Assembly (NCBI RefSeq): GCF_039839785.1
Contig: NZ_JBDOQT010000001.1
Span: 868,001 to 932,000, forward strand
Source: Pelagibius sp. CAU 1746
Lineage (GTDB): Bacteria; Pseudomonadota; Alphaproteobacteria; Kiloniellales; Kiloniellaceae
Length of the DNA: 64,000 nucleotides
Reading direction: 5' to 3'
The position numbers were made by a program, and so were the translations under genes. The notes under the pieces were generated by a model that saw only the letters and a program-made list of their open reading frames with translations, was not told the DNA's origin and did no database searches. Position 1 is the stretch's first letter. Each line of letters starts with the position of its first letter. Below are positions 8,462 to 17,710 of this stretch, in pieces.

Positions 8462-9211
8462 ATGCACCGCTTCGCAAATCCGGCGCGCTTCACCCGCCTT
8501 GCCGACCGCGTCCTGCCTTTCGCCGCCGCCGGCGCGGTGGTGGCGCTGGGCGTCGGCTTCTATCTGGCGCTCTTCGAGGCCCCGGCGGACTACCAGCAGG
8601 GCGAGAGCGTGCGCATCATGTACGTCCACGTGCCCTCGGCCTGGATGGCCATGTTCATCTATGTCGCCATCGCCGTGGCCAGCGCCGTGGCGCTGATCTG
8701 GCGCCATCCCCTGGCCGACCTGGCGGCCAAGGCCTCCTCGCCGGTCGGCGCCGGCTTCGCCTTCCTTACCCTGGTCACGGGCTCGCTCTGGGGCCGGCCC
8801 ATGTGGGGCACCTGGTGGGAGTGGGACGGGCGCCTGACCTCGATGCTGATCCTGTTCTTCCTCTACCTCGGCCACATGGCGCTGCTGAACGCCTTCGAGG
8901 ACAGCCAGCGCGGCTACCGCGCGGCGGCGATCCTGGCCCTGGTGGGGGTGGTGAACATCCCGATCATCAAGTTCTCGGTCGACTGGTGGTCGACCCTGCA
9001 CCAGCCGGCCAGCGTGATGCGCCTGGACGGCCCGACCATTCACCCCTCGATGCTGTGGCCGCTGCTGATCGTCGCGGTGGGCTTCAAGCTCTACTACCTC
9101 ACCATCGCTCTGCTGCGCATCAAGAGCGAACTGATCGCCGCGCGCCTGCGCGCCCTCGACCTGGCGACGGTGAAGGCGGCCGAGGTTCAAGGACAGACGG
9201 CACGGGGCTAG
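8462..9211 (+). CDS. ccmC: Haem exporter/handling protein CcmC
   Basis: 249 residues, six transmembrane helices and the periplasmic tryptophan-rich motif WGTWWEWDGRLTS that binds haem, flanked by conserved histidines (HVPSAWMAM and the later STLHQPAS loop). CcmC loads haem onto CcmE. It follows ccmB by 138 bp and precedes ccmD by 162 bp; the latter gap includes a GC hairpin near 9310-9330 but no gene that I can support. Confidence 0.95.
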   Translation: MHRFANPARFTRLADRVLPFAAAGAVVALGVGFYLALFEAPADYQQGESVRIMYVHVPSAWMAMFIYVAIAVASAVALIWRHPLADLAAKASSPVGAGFAFLTLVTGSLWGRPMWGTWWEWDGRLTSMLILFFLYLGHMALLNAFEDSQRGYRAAAILALVGVVNIPIIKFSVDWWSTLHQPASVMRLDGPTIHPSMLWPLLIVAVGFKLYYLTIALLRIKSELIAARLRALDLATVKAAEVQGQTARG

Positions 9212-9373
9212 AGGGATCTAACCACGAAGGAAGCTGCGCGATTCGGTCGCACTCATGCGAATAGAGACTGACGCCGCGGGGTCGAGCCCCTAGATTTGGG
9301 CCTCGACGGCCGCCGCCGGCAACGGCGGCGCCGCCCCGCGAGAAGGGCCGGGAAGGTCCCGGACGGGAGAGGG

Positions 9374-9631
9374 ATGAAGGAAACGACGGCATTTTTGGAT
9401 ATGGGCGGCTACGCCGCCTTCGTCTGGCCCTCGCTGGTCGTGACGCTGGTGATCATGGCCGGCCTGCTGGTCGCGACCCTGCGTCAACTGCACAGCCGGC
9501 AGCGCCGCCTGGCCGAGCTGGAGGCGCGTGGCGCCCAGCGTCAGCGCCGCCAGCGCCCCGCGCAGGAGGAACCCGCCGCCCGGGAGCAGTCGCCGCAGCC
9601 GGACGCTGGCCCGCGGGAGGCCCGGCCATGA
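9374..9631 (+). CDS. ccmD: Haem exporter small protein CcmD
   Basis: 85 residues from ATG 9374, preceded by a GGGAGAGGG ribosome site. It has one membrane helix (FVWPSLVVTLVIMAGLLVAT) after the conserved GGYAAFVWPS motif, then a charged Arg/Gln/Glu-rich cytoplasmic tail that is longer than in many CcmD proteins. CcmD stabilises the CcmABC-CcmE complex. The stop overlaps the ccmE start (ATGA). Confidence 0.9.
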   Translation: MKETTAFLDMGGYAAFVWPSLVVTLVIMAGLLVATLRQLHSRQRRLAELEARGAQRQRRQRPAQEEPAAREQSPQPDAGPREARP

Positions 9632-10086
9632 CCCGCAAGCGCCGCCGCCTCTATATCGTCGTCGCCGCGCTGCTGGTCTTCGGCGGCGCCACGGCCCTGG
9701 TGCTGACGGCCCTCGATGACAATCTCGACCTCTTCCAGAGCCCCAGCCAGATCGCCGCCTCGCCGCCGCCGCCCGAGCGCGGCATCCGCCTGGGCGGCCT
9801 GGTGGAGGAGGGCACGGTGCTGAAGTCCACCGACGGGCTCAGCGTCACCTTCCGGATCACCGACGGCGCCCAATCGGTGCCGGTCAGCTATCGGGGCATC
9901 CTGCCGGACCTGTTTCGCGAAGGGCAGGGCGTGATCACCGTCGGCAACATGGGGACCGACGGCACCTTCCTGGCCCGCGAGGTGCTGGCCAAGCACGACG
10001 AGAACTACCTGCCGCGCGAAGTCGTCGACGCGCTGAAGGAGTCCGGACAGTGGCAGGGCAGTGAAACGGCGGAGGGCGCCCAATGA
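9628..10086 (+). CDS. ccmE: Cytochrome c maturation haem chaperone CcmE
   Basis: 152 residues. A single N-terminal membrane anchor (about 8-30) is followed by a periplasmic OB-fold. The haem-attachment motif HDENY is visible, with His123 as the covalent haem ligand and Tyr127 as the axial residue, just before YLPREV. CcmE carries haem from CcmC to CcmF/H. It overlaps ccmD and ccmF by ATGA at both ends, indicating translational coupling. Confidence 0.96.
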   Translation: MTRKRRRLYIVVAALLVFGGATALVLTALDDNLDLFQSPSQIAASPPPPERGIRLGGLVEEGTVLKSTDGLSVTFRITDGAQSVPVSYRGILPDLFREGQGVITVGNMGTDGTFLAREVLAKHDENYLPREVVDALKESGQWQGSETAEGAQ

Positions 10087-12065
10087 TCATCGAATTGGGG
10101 CACTTCGCGCTGATCCTGGCCCTGGCCGCGGCTCTGGTGCAGGGCAGCCTGCCGATGATCGGCGCGGCGCGCGGCCATGCCGCCTGGATGGCGCTCGCCG
10201 GTCCCGCCGCCGTCGCCCAGCTCTTCCTGGTGGTCTTCGCCTTCTGCGCGCTGACCAATGCCTACGTCACATCCGACTTTTCCGTCCTGAACGTGGTGCA
10301 GAACTCGCACTCGGCGAAACCGCTGCTCTACAAGATCACCGGCGTTTGGGGCAACCACGAGGGCTCCATGCTCCTGTGGATCCTGATCCTCGCGCTCTTC
10401 GGCTCGGCGGTGGCGGTCTTCGGCGGCAACCTGCCGCCCAGCCTGCGGGCGCGGGTCCTGGGCGTGCAGGCCTGGATCGGCATCGGCTTCATGGCCTTCA
10501 CGCTCTTCACCTCCAACCCCTTCGAGCGCGTCTTCCCGGCGCCCTTGGACGGCGAGGATCTGAACCCGCTGCTTCAGGACCCGGGGCTGGCCTTCCATCC
10601 GCCCATGCTCTACGCCGGCTACGTCGGCTTTTCCCTGGCCTTTTCCTTCGCCATCGCCGCCTTGATCGAGGGCAAGGTGGACGCCGCCTGGGCGCGCTGG
10701 GTACGGCCCTGGACGCTGCTCGCCTGGTCGTTTCTCACCGGCGGCATCGCGCTGGGTTCCTGGTGGGCTTACTACGAACTGGGCTGGGGCGGCTGGTGGT
10801 TCTGGGATCCCGTGGAGAACGTCTCCTTCATGCCCTGGCTGCTGGGCACGGCGCTGCTGCACTCCGCCATCGTGGTCGAGAAGCGCAACGCGCTGAAGGT
10901 CTGGACCATCCTGCTGGCCATTCTCACCTTCTCGCTGTCGCTGATCGGCACTTTCATCGTGCGCTCCGGCGTCATCACCTCGGTGCACGCCTTCGCCACC
11001 GACCCCGAGCGCGGCTTCTTCATTCTGCTGCTCCTGGCCATCGCTATCGGCGGTTCGCTCACCCTCTTTGCCCTGCGCGCGCCCTCGCTCAAGGCCGGCG
11101 GCCTCTTCGCGCCGATCAGCCGCGAGGGCGGCATGGTGATCAACAACCTCTTTCTCGCCGCCGCCTGCGCCGCGGTCTTTCTGGGCACGCTGTACCCGCT
11201 GTTCCTGGAGGCGCTGGACGGCTCCAAGGTGTCGGTCGGCCCGCCTTTCTTCAACGCCACCTTCGTGCCGCTCATGGTGCCGCTGATTTTTCTCATGGCC
11301 ATCGGCCCCATGCTGCCTTGGAAGCGCGCCGACCTGGCCGCTGCGCTGCTGCGCCTGAAACTGGCCGCGCTTGCGGCGCTGCTGGTTGCGGGGCTGACCT
11401 GGTACCTCGAGAGCGGCGGGCCGATCCTGGCGGTGGCCGCCATGGGCCTCGCCGCCTGGCTGTTCTTCGGCGCCCTAGTGGAATGGGCCGACAGGGTCAA
11501 GCTGTTCCGGGCGAGGCCGGGCGACTCCTGGCGCCGCGCCCGCAGCCTGCCGCGCGCCGCCCACGGCGTGACGCTGGCCCACGCGGGCCTGGCCGTCGCC
11601 ATGGCCGGGATGATCGGTTCCTCGGTCTGGAAGCAGGAGGTGGTGACCAACCTCAGGCCCGGCGAAAGCATCGAGATCGCGGGTTACAGCCTGCTCTTCG
11701 AGGGCGTCGGCAAGCTGGACGGGCCCAACTACAAGGCCGAGCGCGCCCGCTTCACGGTGACCCGCGGCGGCGAAGAGATCGCCCAGATGTTTCCCGAGAA
11801 GCGCGTCTATCAGGTGAGGGCCATGCCGACCACGGAGGCCGCGATCCGCACCACCCTGTTCGCCGATCTCTATGCGGTGATCGGCGACGCCGACGGCCAG
11901 GGCGGCTGGACGGTGCGCGTCTATCACGAACCGCTGGTCCCCTGGATCTGGATCGGCTGCCTGGCCCTGATGGCCGGCGGGCTGATCTCGCTCAGCGACC
12001 GGCGCCTGCGCGTCGGCGCGCCGCGCCGCCAGAGCAAATCCACCACGCGCCCGGCCGCGGCGTAA
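10083..12065 (+). CDS. ccmF: Cytochrome c haem lyase subunit CcmF
   Basis: 660 residues, the usual CcmF length, with many membrane helices. The haem-handling motif WGGWWFWDPVENVSFMPWL is present, and VWGNHEGSMLLWILIL and LAFHPPMLYAGYVGFSLAFSFA are family hallmarks. CcmF reduces or transfers haem from CcmE to the apocytochrome. It overlaps ccmE by four bases; ccmG starts 21 bp after its stop. Confidence 0.97.
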   Translation: MIIELGHFALILALAAALVQGSLPMIGAARGHAAWMALAGPAAVAQLFLVVFAFCALTNAYVTSDFSVLNVVQNSHSAKPLLYKITGVWGNHEGSMLLWILILALFGSAVAVFGGNLPPSLRARVLGVQAWIGIGFMAFTLFTSNPFERVFPAPLDGEDLNPLLQDPGLAFHPPMLYAGYVGFSLAFSFAIAALIEGKVDAAWARWVRPWTLLAWSFLTGGIALGSWWAYYELGWGGWWFWDPVENVSFMPWLLGTALLHSAIVVEKRNALKVWTILLAILTFSLSLIGTFIVRSGVITSVHAFATDPERGFFILLLLAIAIGGSLTLFALRAPSLKAGGLFAPISREGGMVINNLFLAAACAAVFLGTLYPLFLEALDGSKVSVGPPFFNATFVPLMVPLIFLMAIGPMLPWKRADLAAALLRLKLAALAALLVAGLTWYLESGGPILAVAAMGLAAWLFFGALVEWADRVKLFRARPGDSWRRARSLPRAAHGVTLAHAGLAVAMAGMIGSSVWKQEVVTNLRPGESIEIAGYSLLFEGVGKLDGPNYKAERARFTVTRGGEEIAQMFPEKRVYQVRAMPTTEAAIRTTLFADLYAVIGDADGQGGWTVRVYHEPLVPWIWIGCLALMAGGLISLSDRRLRVGAPRRQSKSTTRPAAA

Positions 12066-12086
12066 CCGACGGCGGATCATCGTTCC

Positions 12087-12629
12087 ATGACGAAGCGTCT
12101 TCTTTTCCTGCTGCCCGTGCTCATCTTCCTGGTGGTGGCCGGCTATTTCCTTTGGGGCTTGGGGCCGGAGCGCGATCCGAAGAACATCCCCACCGTGATG
12201 ATCGACAGGCCGACTCCCGGCTTCGACCTCGCGGCGGTGCCGGGGGTCGGCGTTCCGGGTCTGGCCACCGCCGATCTGGGCAAGGGCCAGGTGGTGCTGG
12301 TGAACTTCTTCGCCTCCTGGTGCGTGCCCTGCCGCGCCGAACACGCCTTCCTCACCGACCTGGCGGAGGAGACCGGCGTGCCGCTTTACGGCATCAACCA
12401 CCGCGACAAGCCGGAGGACGCCGCCGCCTGGCTGGCCGAGTTGGGCAATCCCTACACCCGTATCGGCGCCGACCCCGGCCGCGCCGCCGTGGAATGGGGC
12501 GTGACCGGCGTGCCGGAGACCTTCGTCGTCGACCGCGAAGGGCGCATCCGCTATCACCACCGCGGCCCCCTGGTGCCCGATGTGATCGAGCGTCAGGTCA
12601 AGCCGCTGCTGGAGGAGCTGCGCTCATGA
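12087..12629 (+). CDS. ccmG: Thiol:disulfide interchange protein CcmG (DsbE)
   Basis: 180 residues: an N-terminal membrane anchor (about 4-24) and a periplasmic thioredoxin domain with the active site WCVPC (Cys79 and Cys82) in FFASWCVPCRAEH, plus the acidic GINHRDK region and a VPETFVVD cis-proline motif. It keeps apocytochrome CXXCH cysteines reduced for haem ligation. The stop overlaps the ccmH start (ATGA). Confidence 0.95.
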   Translation: MTKRLLFLLPVLIFLVVAGYFLWGLGPERDPKNIPTVMIDRPTPGFDLAAVPGVGVPGLATADLGKGQVVLVNFFASWCVPCRAEHAFLTDLAEETGVPLYGINHRDKPEDAAAWLAELGNPYTRIGADPGRAAVEWGVTGVPETFVVDREGRIRYHHRGPLVPDVIERQVKPLLEELRS

Positions 12630-13111
12630 GGCACGGCCTCCTGAAAACGCTGGCGTGCGTTCTGCCGCTGCTGCTGGCGGGCGCCGCGGGGGCCGTTGAG
12701 CCGGACGAGGTGTTGGACGATCCGGTGCTGGAGCAGCGGGCCCGCGACCTTTCCGCCGAGATCCGCTGCGTCGTCTGCCAGAACGAGTCCATCGATTCCT
12801 CCAATGCGGAGATCGCGCGCGAACTGCGCTTGCTGGTGCGCGAGCGTCTGGTCGCCGGCGACAGCGACCGGCAGGTGCTCGACTACCTGGTGGCGCGCTA
12901 CGGCGATTACGTGCTGCTGCGCCCGCCGATGAAGCCCACCACCTATCTGCTGTGGTTCGGCCCCTTCGTGATGCTGGCGCTCGGCGCGCTGGGCGTCTTC
13001 GTCTACTTCCGGCAGCTCCGCGCCGCGCCGGCGCAGCCGCCGCGCCTCAGCGCCGAGGAGGAAGTGCGCCTCGCCCGCCTGCTCGACGAAGAGGACCCGA
13101 CTAAAGAATGA
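12626..13111 (+). CDS. ccmH: Cytochrome c maturation protein CcmH (CycL)
   Basis: 161 residues: signal peptide (about 1-23), a periplasmic three-helix domain with the redox motif RCVVC (Cys48 and Cys51) in the family signature IRCVVCQNESIDSSNAEIA, then a membrane helix (about 112-130) and a charged tail. It is the short CcmH form; the TPR part found fused in enterobacteria is the separate ccmI gene here. ATGA overlaps occur with both ccmG and ccmI. Confidence 0.95.
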   Translation: MRHGLLKTLACVLPLLLAGAAGAVEPDEVLDDPVLEQRARDLSAEIRCVVCQNESIDSSNAEIARELRLLVRERLVAGDSDRQVLDYLVARYGDYVLLRPPMKPTTYLLWFGPFVMLALGALGVFVYFRQLRAAPAQPPRLSAEEEVRLARLLDEEDPTKE

Positions 13112-14316
13112 TGTTCTGGATCCTCGCCGCCGCGATGGCCGCGTTGCTGGTCGTCGCGCTGCTGTGGCCGCTGCTGCGCAAGGGCGCCGCCGCGCCGGCT
13201 GCGGCCGACTACGACCGCACGGTCTACCGCGACCAGCTCGCCGAGTTGGAGCAGGACCTCGAACGCGGATTGATCGACAAGGACGAGGCCGAAGCGGCGC
13301 GCCGGGAAATCGGGCGCCGTCTGCTTCAGACCGAGGACGGCGCTTCCCGGGGCGCCGCAAGGCGCGATGGCGGGACAAGCGGTGCCACCTGGCGCCGCCT
13401 GGCCGTGCTGCTGATCGTGGCCCTGCCACCGGCGGTCGGGCTTGGTCTCTACCTGCATCTCGGCACGCCGGACCTGCCGGGCCTGCCGCTGGCCGGGCGC
13501 GATCCCGGCGGCCCGCTCGAAGTCGGGCTGCTGGAAAAGCGCCTGCTCGAGCGCATCGAAGCGGTGCCGCAGGACATCGAAAGCCGGCTGATCCTGGCCC
13601 AGGTCTATGCCCGCACCGGCCGCTTCGGCCAGGCGGCGGAGGTCTACCGCGCCGCCATCGCCGAGGTCGAGAAGCAGGGGCCGGCGCCCGGCGCCCTGCA
13701 CGCCGCCCTGGGAGAGAGCCTCGTCGCCCAGGACAAGGGCCGCGTCGGGCAGGCGGCGCGCCTCGCCTTCGCCGCCGCCATCGAGGCCGACCCGGGCAAC
13801 GCCCGCGCGCGCTACTACGCCGGCCTCGCCATGGCGCAGGACGGGCGGCTGGAGGGGGCCATAGGGGTCTGGAAGGGGCTTGCCGAGGACCTGCCGGCCG
13901 ACTCGCCGATGCTCGGCCTGCTGCGCCGACAGGTCGCTCAGGCGGCCCAGGAGGCGGGCATCGAGCCGCCGGTCCTCGCCGCGCGGCCCCAGGGGCCGCA
14001 GGAAGCGCCGCCTGCCGGCGCCGCGCCCGGGCCCTCGGCCGCCGACGTGGAAGCGGCCCAGGAGATGTCGGTGGAGGAGCGCCAGCAATTCATTCGCGCC
14101 ATGGTCGCGCGCCTGGCCGATCGCCTGGCCGCGGACCCGGCGGATGCGGACGGATGGCTGCGCCTGGCCCGTGCTCACCTGGTGCTGGGTGAGCCCGACG
14201 AGGCAAAGGAGGCGCTGGCCGCCGCGGAGGCCCAGATCGCCGTCCTGCCGGAGGGGGCGCCCGAGCGCGCCGGGCTGAGCGAGCGCCTGGAAGGCCTGCG
14301 CCGGGAACTGCCCTAG
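13108..14316 (+). CDS. ccmI: Apocytochrome c chaperone CcmI
   Basis: 402 residues. Two membrane helices (about 2-22 and 96-116) bracket a cytoplasmic loop with YRDQLAELEQDLERGLIDKDEAEAARREIGRRLL, the typical CcmI/CycH segment. The periplasmic part has TPR-like repeats (QVYARTGRFGQAAEVYRAAI and related), which hold the C-terminal helix of apocytochromes. It is the last gene of the ccm cluster and completes a nine-gene System I set. Confidence 0.93.
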   Translation: MMFWILAAAMAALLVVALLWPLLRKGAAAPAAADYDRTVYRDQLAELEQDLERGLIDKDEAEAARREIGRRLLQTEDGASRGAARRDGGTSGATWRRLAVLLIVALPPAVGLGLYLHLGTPDLPGLPLAGRDPGGPLEVGLLEKRLLERIEAVPQDIESRLILAQVYARTGRFGQAAEVYRAAIAEVEKQGPAPGALHAALGESLVAQDKGRVGQAARLAFAAAIEADPGNARARYYAGLAMAQDGRLEGAIGVWKGLAEDLPADSPMLGLLRRQVAQAAQEAGIEPPVLAARPQGPQEAPPAGAAPGPSAADVEAAQEMSVEERQQFIRAMVARLADRLAADPADADGWLRLARAHLVLGEPDEAKEALAAAEAQIAVLPEGAPERAGLSERLEGLRRELP

Positions 14317-14508
14317 CGCGCCGGCGGGCGGTTTCGGCACCGGGGCGGGAAATTCCGGCCTTGCGCCGCCGATCGCCGAGGCTTCGCCGGCCTGGCGCCC
14401 GCCAGGCCGCGCCCGGACGGCACCTTTTCCTTGGCATCGTGAAAGGCCTGCCGTACCGTCGAGGCCAAAGCGCCAGCAATAGGCGCATCCCACAGGGGGT
14501 TTAAGGGT

Positions 14509-15315
14509 TTGGTGTTAGCGGACCAGTTGTCCGGGTCGGCTGCCGCCACGGCGGCACTGGTTGCGGAAAATATTCACAAATCCTTCGGGGACCTGGAGGT
14601 TCTGAAGGGCGTTTCCTTGACCGCGCGTGAAGGCGACGTCATCGCCATGCTGGGCTCCTCCGGCTCCGGCAAGAGCACCTTCCTGCGCTGCCTCAACCTG
14701 CTGGAGCGGCCCAACGCCGGGCGCATCGTCGTCGCGGGGGAGGAACTGCGCCTGAAGCCGGCCAAGTACGGCGGCGGGCTGGAGGCCGAGGACCGCGAAC
14801 AGATCCGGCGCATCCGCGCGCGCCTGGCCATGGTGTTCCAGAGCTTCAATCTCTGGTCCCATATGACGGTCCTGCAGAACGTCATCGAAGCGCCGGTCCA
14901 CGTGCTGAAGCGGCCCAAGGCCGAGGCGATCGACTACGCCGGCGAGATCCTGCAGAAGGTCGGCCTCTACGACCGCCGCGACTACTATCCCGCGCACCTT
15001 TCCGGCGGCCAGCAGCAGCGCGTCGCCATCGCCCGCGCGCTGGCCATGGATCCGGCGGTGATGCTGTTCGACGAACCGACCTCGGCCCTGGACCCGGAAC
15101 TCGTGGGCGAGGTGCTGCGGGTCATCCGCCGTCTTGCGGAGGAAGGCCGCACCATGATCGTGGTCACGCACGAAATGGGCTTCGCACGCGAGGTCTCCAG
15201 CGAGACGGTCTTCCTGCATGAAGGCCGCGTCGAAGAGCAGGGGCCGCCGCAGGAGGTCTTTACCGCTCCGCGCTCGGCGCGTTTCAGACAGTTCTTGGAG
15301 GGCACCTTGAAATGA
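14509..15315 (+). CDS. Polar (basic) amino acid ABC transporter ATP-binding protein
   Basis: 268 residues with start TTG 14509 or GTG 14512; neither has an obvious ribosome site. Walker A GSSGSGKSTFLRC, signature LSGGQQQRVAIARALAMDPAVMLFDEPTSALDPE, and the HisP/ArtP/GlnQ phrase MVFQSFNLWSHMTVLQNVIEAPVHV. It drives uptake of polar amino acids with the binding protein and two permeases that follow. The gene order ATPase, binding protein, permease, permease is standard for histidine/arginine/octopine systems. The 192 bp upstream, after ccmI, hold no gene. Confidence 0.93.
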   Translation: MVLADQLSGSAAATAALVAENIHKSFGDLEVLKGVSLTAREGDVIAMLGSSGSGKSTFLRCLNLLERPNAGRIVVAGEELRLKPAKYGGGLEAEDREQIRRIRARLAMVFQSFNLWSHMTVLQNVIEAPVHVLKRPKAEAIDYAGEILQKVGLYDRRDYYPAHLSGGQQQRVAIARALAMDPAVMLFDEPTSALDPELVGEVLRVIRRLAEEGRTMIVVTHEMGFAREVSSETVFLHEGRVEEQGPPQEVFTAPRSARFRQFLEGTLK

Positions 15316-15379
15316 CCGGCTGTCCTTCATCGTCCGTTCAGGACAAAATCAAAATCGAAAAAGCAAATGGAGGCAACTC

Positions 15380-16171
15380 GTGAAAAAGATTTTCTCCGCG
15401 GTCTTCGTCGCCGCTTTGGCCATCGGCTCGTCCCTGGGGGCGATCCAGGCCGACGCCAAGGAATGGAAGAAGGTTCGCATCGGCGTCGAAGGCGCCTATC
15501 CCCCGTTCAGCGAAGTGACGGCGGATGGCAAGCTGGTCGGCTTCGACATCGACATCGCCAACGCGCTCTGCGATCAGATGAAGGTGGAGTGCGAGCTGGT
15601 GACCCAGGACTGGGACGGCATCATTCCGGCGCTGCAGGCGCGCAAGTACGACGCCATCGTCGCTTCGATGTCGATCACGCCGGAGCGTAAGGAAAAGGTC
15701 GACTTCACCAACAAGTACTACAACACCCCGGCCAAGTTCGTGCGCAAGAAGGGCTCGAGCATCGAGATCACCAAGGACGGCCTGAAGGGCAAGACCGTGG
15801 GCGTGCAGCGCGCCACCATCCACGACAACTTCGTGACCGAAGTTTACGGCGACGAGGTCGAGGTGAAGCGCTACGGCACCCAGGACGAGGCCTATCTCGA
15901 CATGGTCGCCGGGCGCCTCGATCTGCTGCTGGCCGACTCCGTGGCCATCCAGGGCGGCTTCCTGGATACCGACGACGGCAAGGCCTACGAGTTCGTGGGG
16001 CCGGACTTCAGCGATCCGAAGTACTTCGGCGACGGCGCCGGCATCGCCCTGCGCAAGGGCGAAGACGACCTGCGCGAGATGTTCAATCAGGCCATCGAGG
16101 CGATCCGCGCCAACGGAAAGTACAAGGCCATTCAGGACAAGTACTTCGATTTCGACGTCTACGGCAGCTAA
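15380..16171 (+). CDS. Basic amino acid ABC transporter substrate-binding protein
   Basis: 263 residues from GTG 15380 behind a good ribosome site (ATGGAGG). Signal peptide about 1-25 (cleavage near IQADAK). The mature chain has RIGVEGAYPPFSEVTADGKLVGFDIDIANALC and ASMSITPERKEKVDFTNKYYNTPAKFV, the HisJ/ArgT-type (family 3) signature. The sequence fits lysine/arginine/ornithine/histidine binding rather than glutamine, but the ligand is inferred. Confidence 0.92.
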   Translation: MKKIFSAVFVAALAIGSSLGAIQADAKEWKKVRIGVEGAYPPFSEVTADGKLVGFDIDIANALCDQMKVECELVTQDWDGIIPALQARKYDAIVASMSITPERKEKVDFTNKYYNTPAKFVRKKGSSIEITKDGLKGKTVGVQRATIHDNFVTEVYGDEVEVKRYGTQDEAYLDMVAGRLDLLLADSVAIQGGFLDTDDGKAYEFVGPDFSDPKYFGDGAGIALRKGEDDLREMFNQAIEAIRANGKYKAIQDKYFDFDVYGS

Positions 16172-16197
16172 GGCAGCCTTGATGTCCGTTTGAGAGA

Positions 16198-16236
16198 ACG
16201 CCACCGTCGTATCGCCGGCGGTGGCGTCTTTCTTTC
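16198..16236 (+). terminator. Intra-operon terminator-like hairpin
   Basis: ACGCCACCG and CGGTGGCGT form a 9-bp stem followed by CTTTCTTTCT, between the binding-protein gene and the first permease gene. It could partially terminate transcription and give the usual excess of binding protein over permease. Confidence 0.6.
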
Positions 16237-16263
16237 TGGCGAGGGAGAGGAAGTGGAAGAGCA

Positions 16264-16950
16264 ATGGACGAGCTGATCGCCCGCTTGCCGTTCCTGCTCG
16301 AAGGAGCGCTGGTCACCGTGTCGGTGTCGATTCTCTCCGCGCTCATCGCCATCGTGCTTGGCTTGGTGACCGCCGCGGCCAAGCTGTCCAAGTCGCGCCT
16401 CGCCCTCTCGCTCGCCAGCGTCTACACTACCGTGATCCGCGGTGTGCCCGACCTGGTGATGATGCTGCTGATCTACTTCGGAGGCCAGGTGACGGTGAAC
16501 GCCATCGGCGCCTACTTCGATTGGGATTACATCGACATCAATCCCTTCGTCGCGGGAACGCTCACCATCGGCTTCATCTTCGGCGCCTATATGGGCGAGA
16601 CCTTCCGCGGCGCGTTCCTGGCGGTGCCCGTCGGGCTGCTGGAGGCCGGTTACGCCTACGGCATGACCAGGGTGCAGGTCTTCTCGCGCATCCTGATACC
16701 GCAGATGATGCGCCACGCGCTGCCGGGCATCGGCAACAACTGGCTGGTGCTGATGAAGTCGACCGCCCTGGTCGCCGTCATCGGTCTGAACGAGATGGTG
16801 TTCCGTGCCGGGCAGGCCGGCGGTTCGACGCGCCAGCCCTTCGTCTTCTATCTCTTCGTGGCCTTCGTCTTCCTGGCCTTCACCACCGTCTCGATCTGGG
16901 GGCTGCGTTGGGCCGAGAGACGCTACAGCGTCGGCGTGCGGAGGGTCTGA
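16264..16950 (+). CDS. Polar amino acid ABC transporter permease (HisQ/ArtQ type)
   Basis: 228 residues with about five membrane helices. The EAA loop reads EAGYAYGMTRVQVFSRILIPQMMRHALPGIGNNWL, and the N-terminal TVIRGVPDLVMMLLIYFGGQ is the ArtQ/HisQ signature. It pairs with the next permease, three bases away. The ribosome site is GAGGAAG. Confidence 0.92.
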   Translation: MDELIARLPFLLEGALVTVSVSILSALIAIVLGLVTAAAKLSKSRLALSLASVYTTVIRGVPDLVMMLLIYFGGQVTVNAIGAYFDWDYIDINPFVAGTLTIGFIFGAYMGETFRGAFLAVPVGLLEAGYAYGMTRVQVFSRILIPQMMRHALPGIGNNWLVLMKSTALVAVIGLNEMVFRAGQAGGSTRQPFVFYLFVAFVFLAFTTVSIWGLRWAERRYSVGVRRV

Positions 16951-16953
16951 GCC

Positions 16954-17694
16954 ATGGACTTCGGGCCGATCCTGGAGAACTACGACCTCTACCTGGAAGG
17001 GCTGGTGACGACGGTGAAGCTGGTGTCCGCTTCCCTGGTGATCGGCCTGGCCATGGCGATTCCCTTGGCGATCCTGCGGACCTCCAGCAATCCGCTGGTG
17101 AATCTTCCGGTCTGGTCTTTCACCTACTTCTTCCGCGGTACGCCGCTGCTGGTGCAGATGTTCCTGATCTATTACGGCCTGGGCCAGCTGCAGTTCATGA
17201 TCGAGCTCAGCCGCGAAGTCGACTTCCTGCGCGACGCCTACTGGTACGCGCTCTTTGCTTTCACGCTCAACACGGCGGCCTACACCACGGAGATCATCAA
17301 GGGCGCCATCGACGGCACGCCTTACGGCGAGATCGAGGCGGCGCGCGCCTGCGGCATGTCGAAGGCGCAGACCTACACCCGGGTCATCCTGCCCAGCGCC
17401 TTCCGCCGCGCCCTGCCCGCCTACTCCAACGAGGTCATCTTCATGCTGCACGGCTCGGCGATCGCCAGCGTCATCACCATCGTCGATCTGACCGGCGCGG
17501 CGCGCATCGTCAACTCGCGCTACTTCAGCCCCTACGAGGCCTTCCTGTCGGTGGCGGCGCTCTACCTCTGCCTCACTTTCCTTATCGTCGGCGGCTTCAA
17601 GCTGCTGGAGCGGCGCTGGTTCGCCCACCTGCGCCCGCGCGAGGATGTCTCCGGCAAGGCCAAGGACAAAGGCAAGCTTCGCCAGGCAGCCTGA
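16954..17694 (+). CDS. Polar amino acid ABC transporter permease (HisM/ArtM type)
   Basis: 246 residues; hydrophobic helices, YFFRGTPLLVQMFLIYYGLGQL, and the EAA loop EIEAARACGMSKAQTYTRVILPSAFRRALPAYSNEVIFMLHGSAI. The C-terminus is basic. It ends the transporter set, but the sheath-like gene begins only 16 bp downstream with its own strong ribosome site, so the two may be co-transcribed. Confidence 0.92.
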   Translation: MDFGPILENYDLYLEGLVTTVKLVSASLVIGLAMAIPLAILRTSSNPLVNLPVWSFTYFFRGTPLLVQMFLIYYGLGQLQFMIELSREVDFLRDAYWYALFAFTLNTAAYTTEIIKGAIDGTPYGEIEAARACGMSKAQTYTRVILPSAFRRALPAYSNEVIFMLHGSAIASVITIVDLTGAARIVNSRYFSPYEAFLSVAALYLCLTFLIVGGFKLLERRWFAHLRPREDVSGKAKDKGKLRQAA

Positions 17695-17710
17695 CGGGAG
17701 GAGGTGTCCG

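Noticed and set aside
10061-13111. 1016-codon plus-strand open frame
   Set aside because: It is the out-of-frame shadow of ccmF and ccmG; only its last 161 codons (ccmH) are a real gene.
14313-14549. Minus-strand 78-codon frame between ccmI and the ABC ATPase gene
   Set aside because: It overlaps the ATPase start and has no ribosome site or recognisable motif; treated as noncoding.
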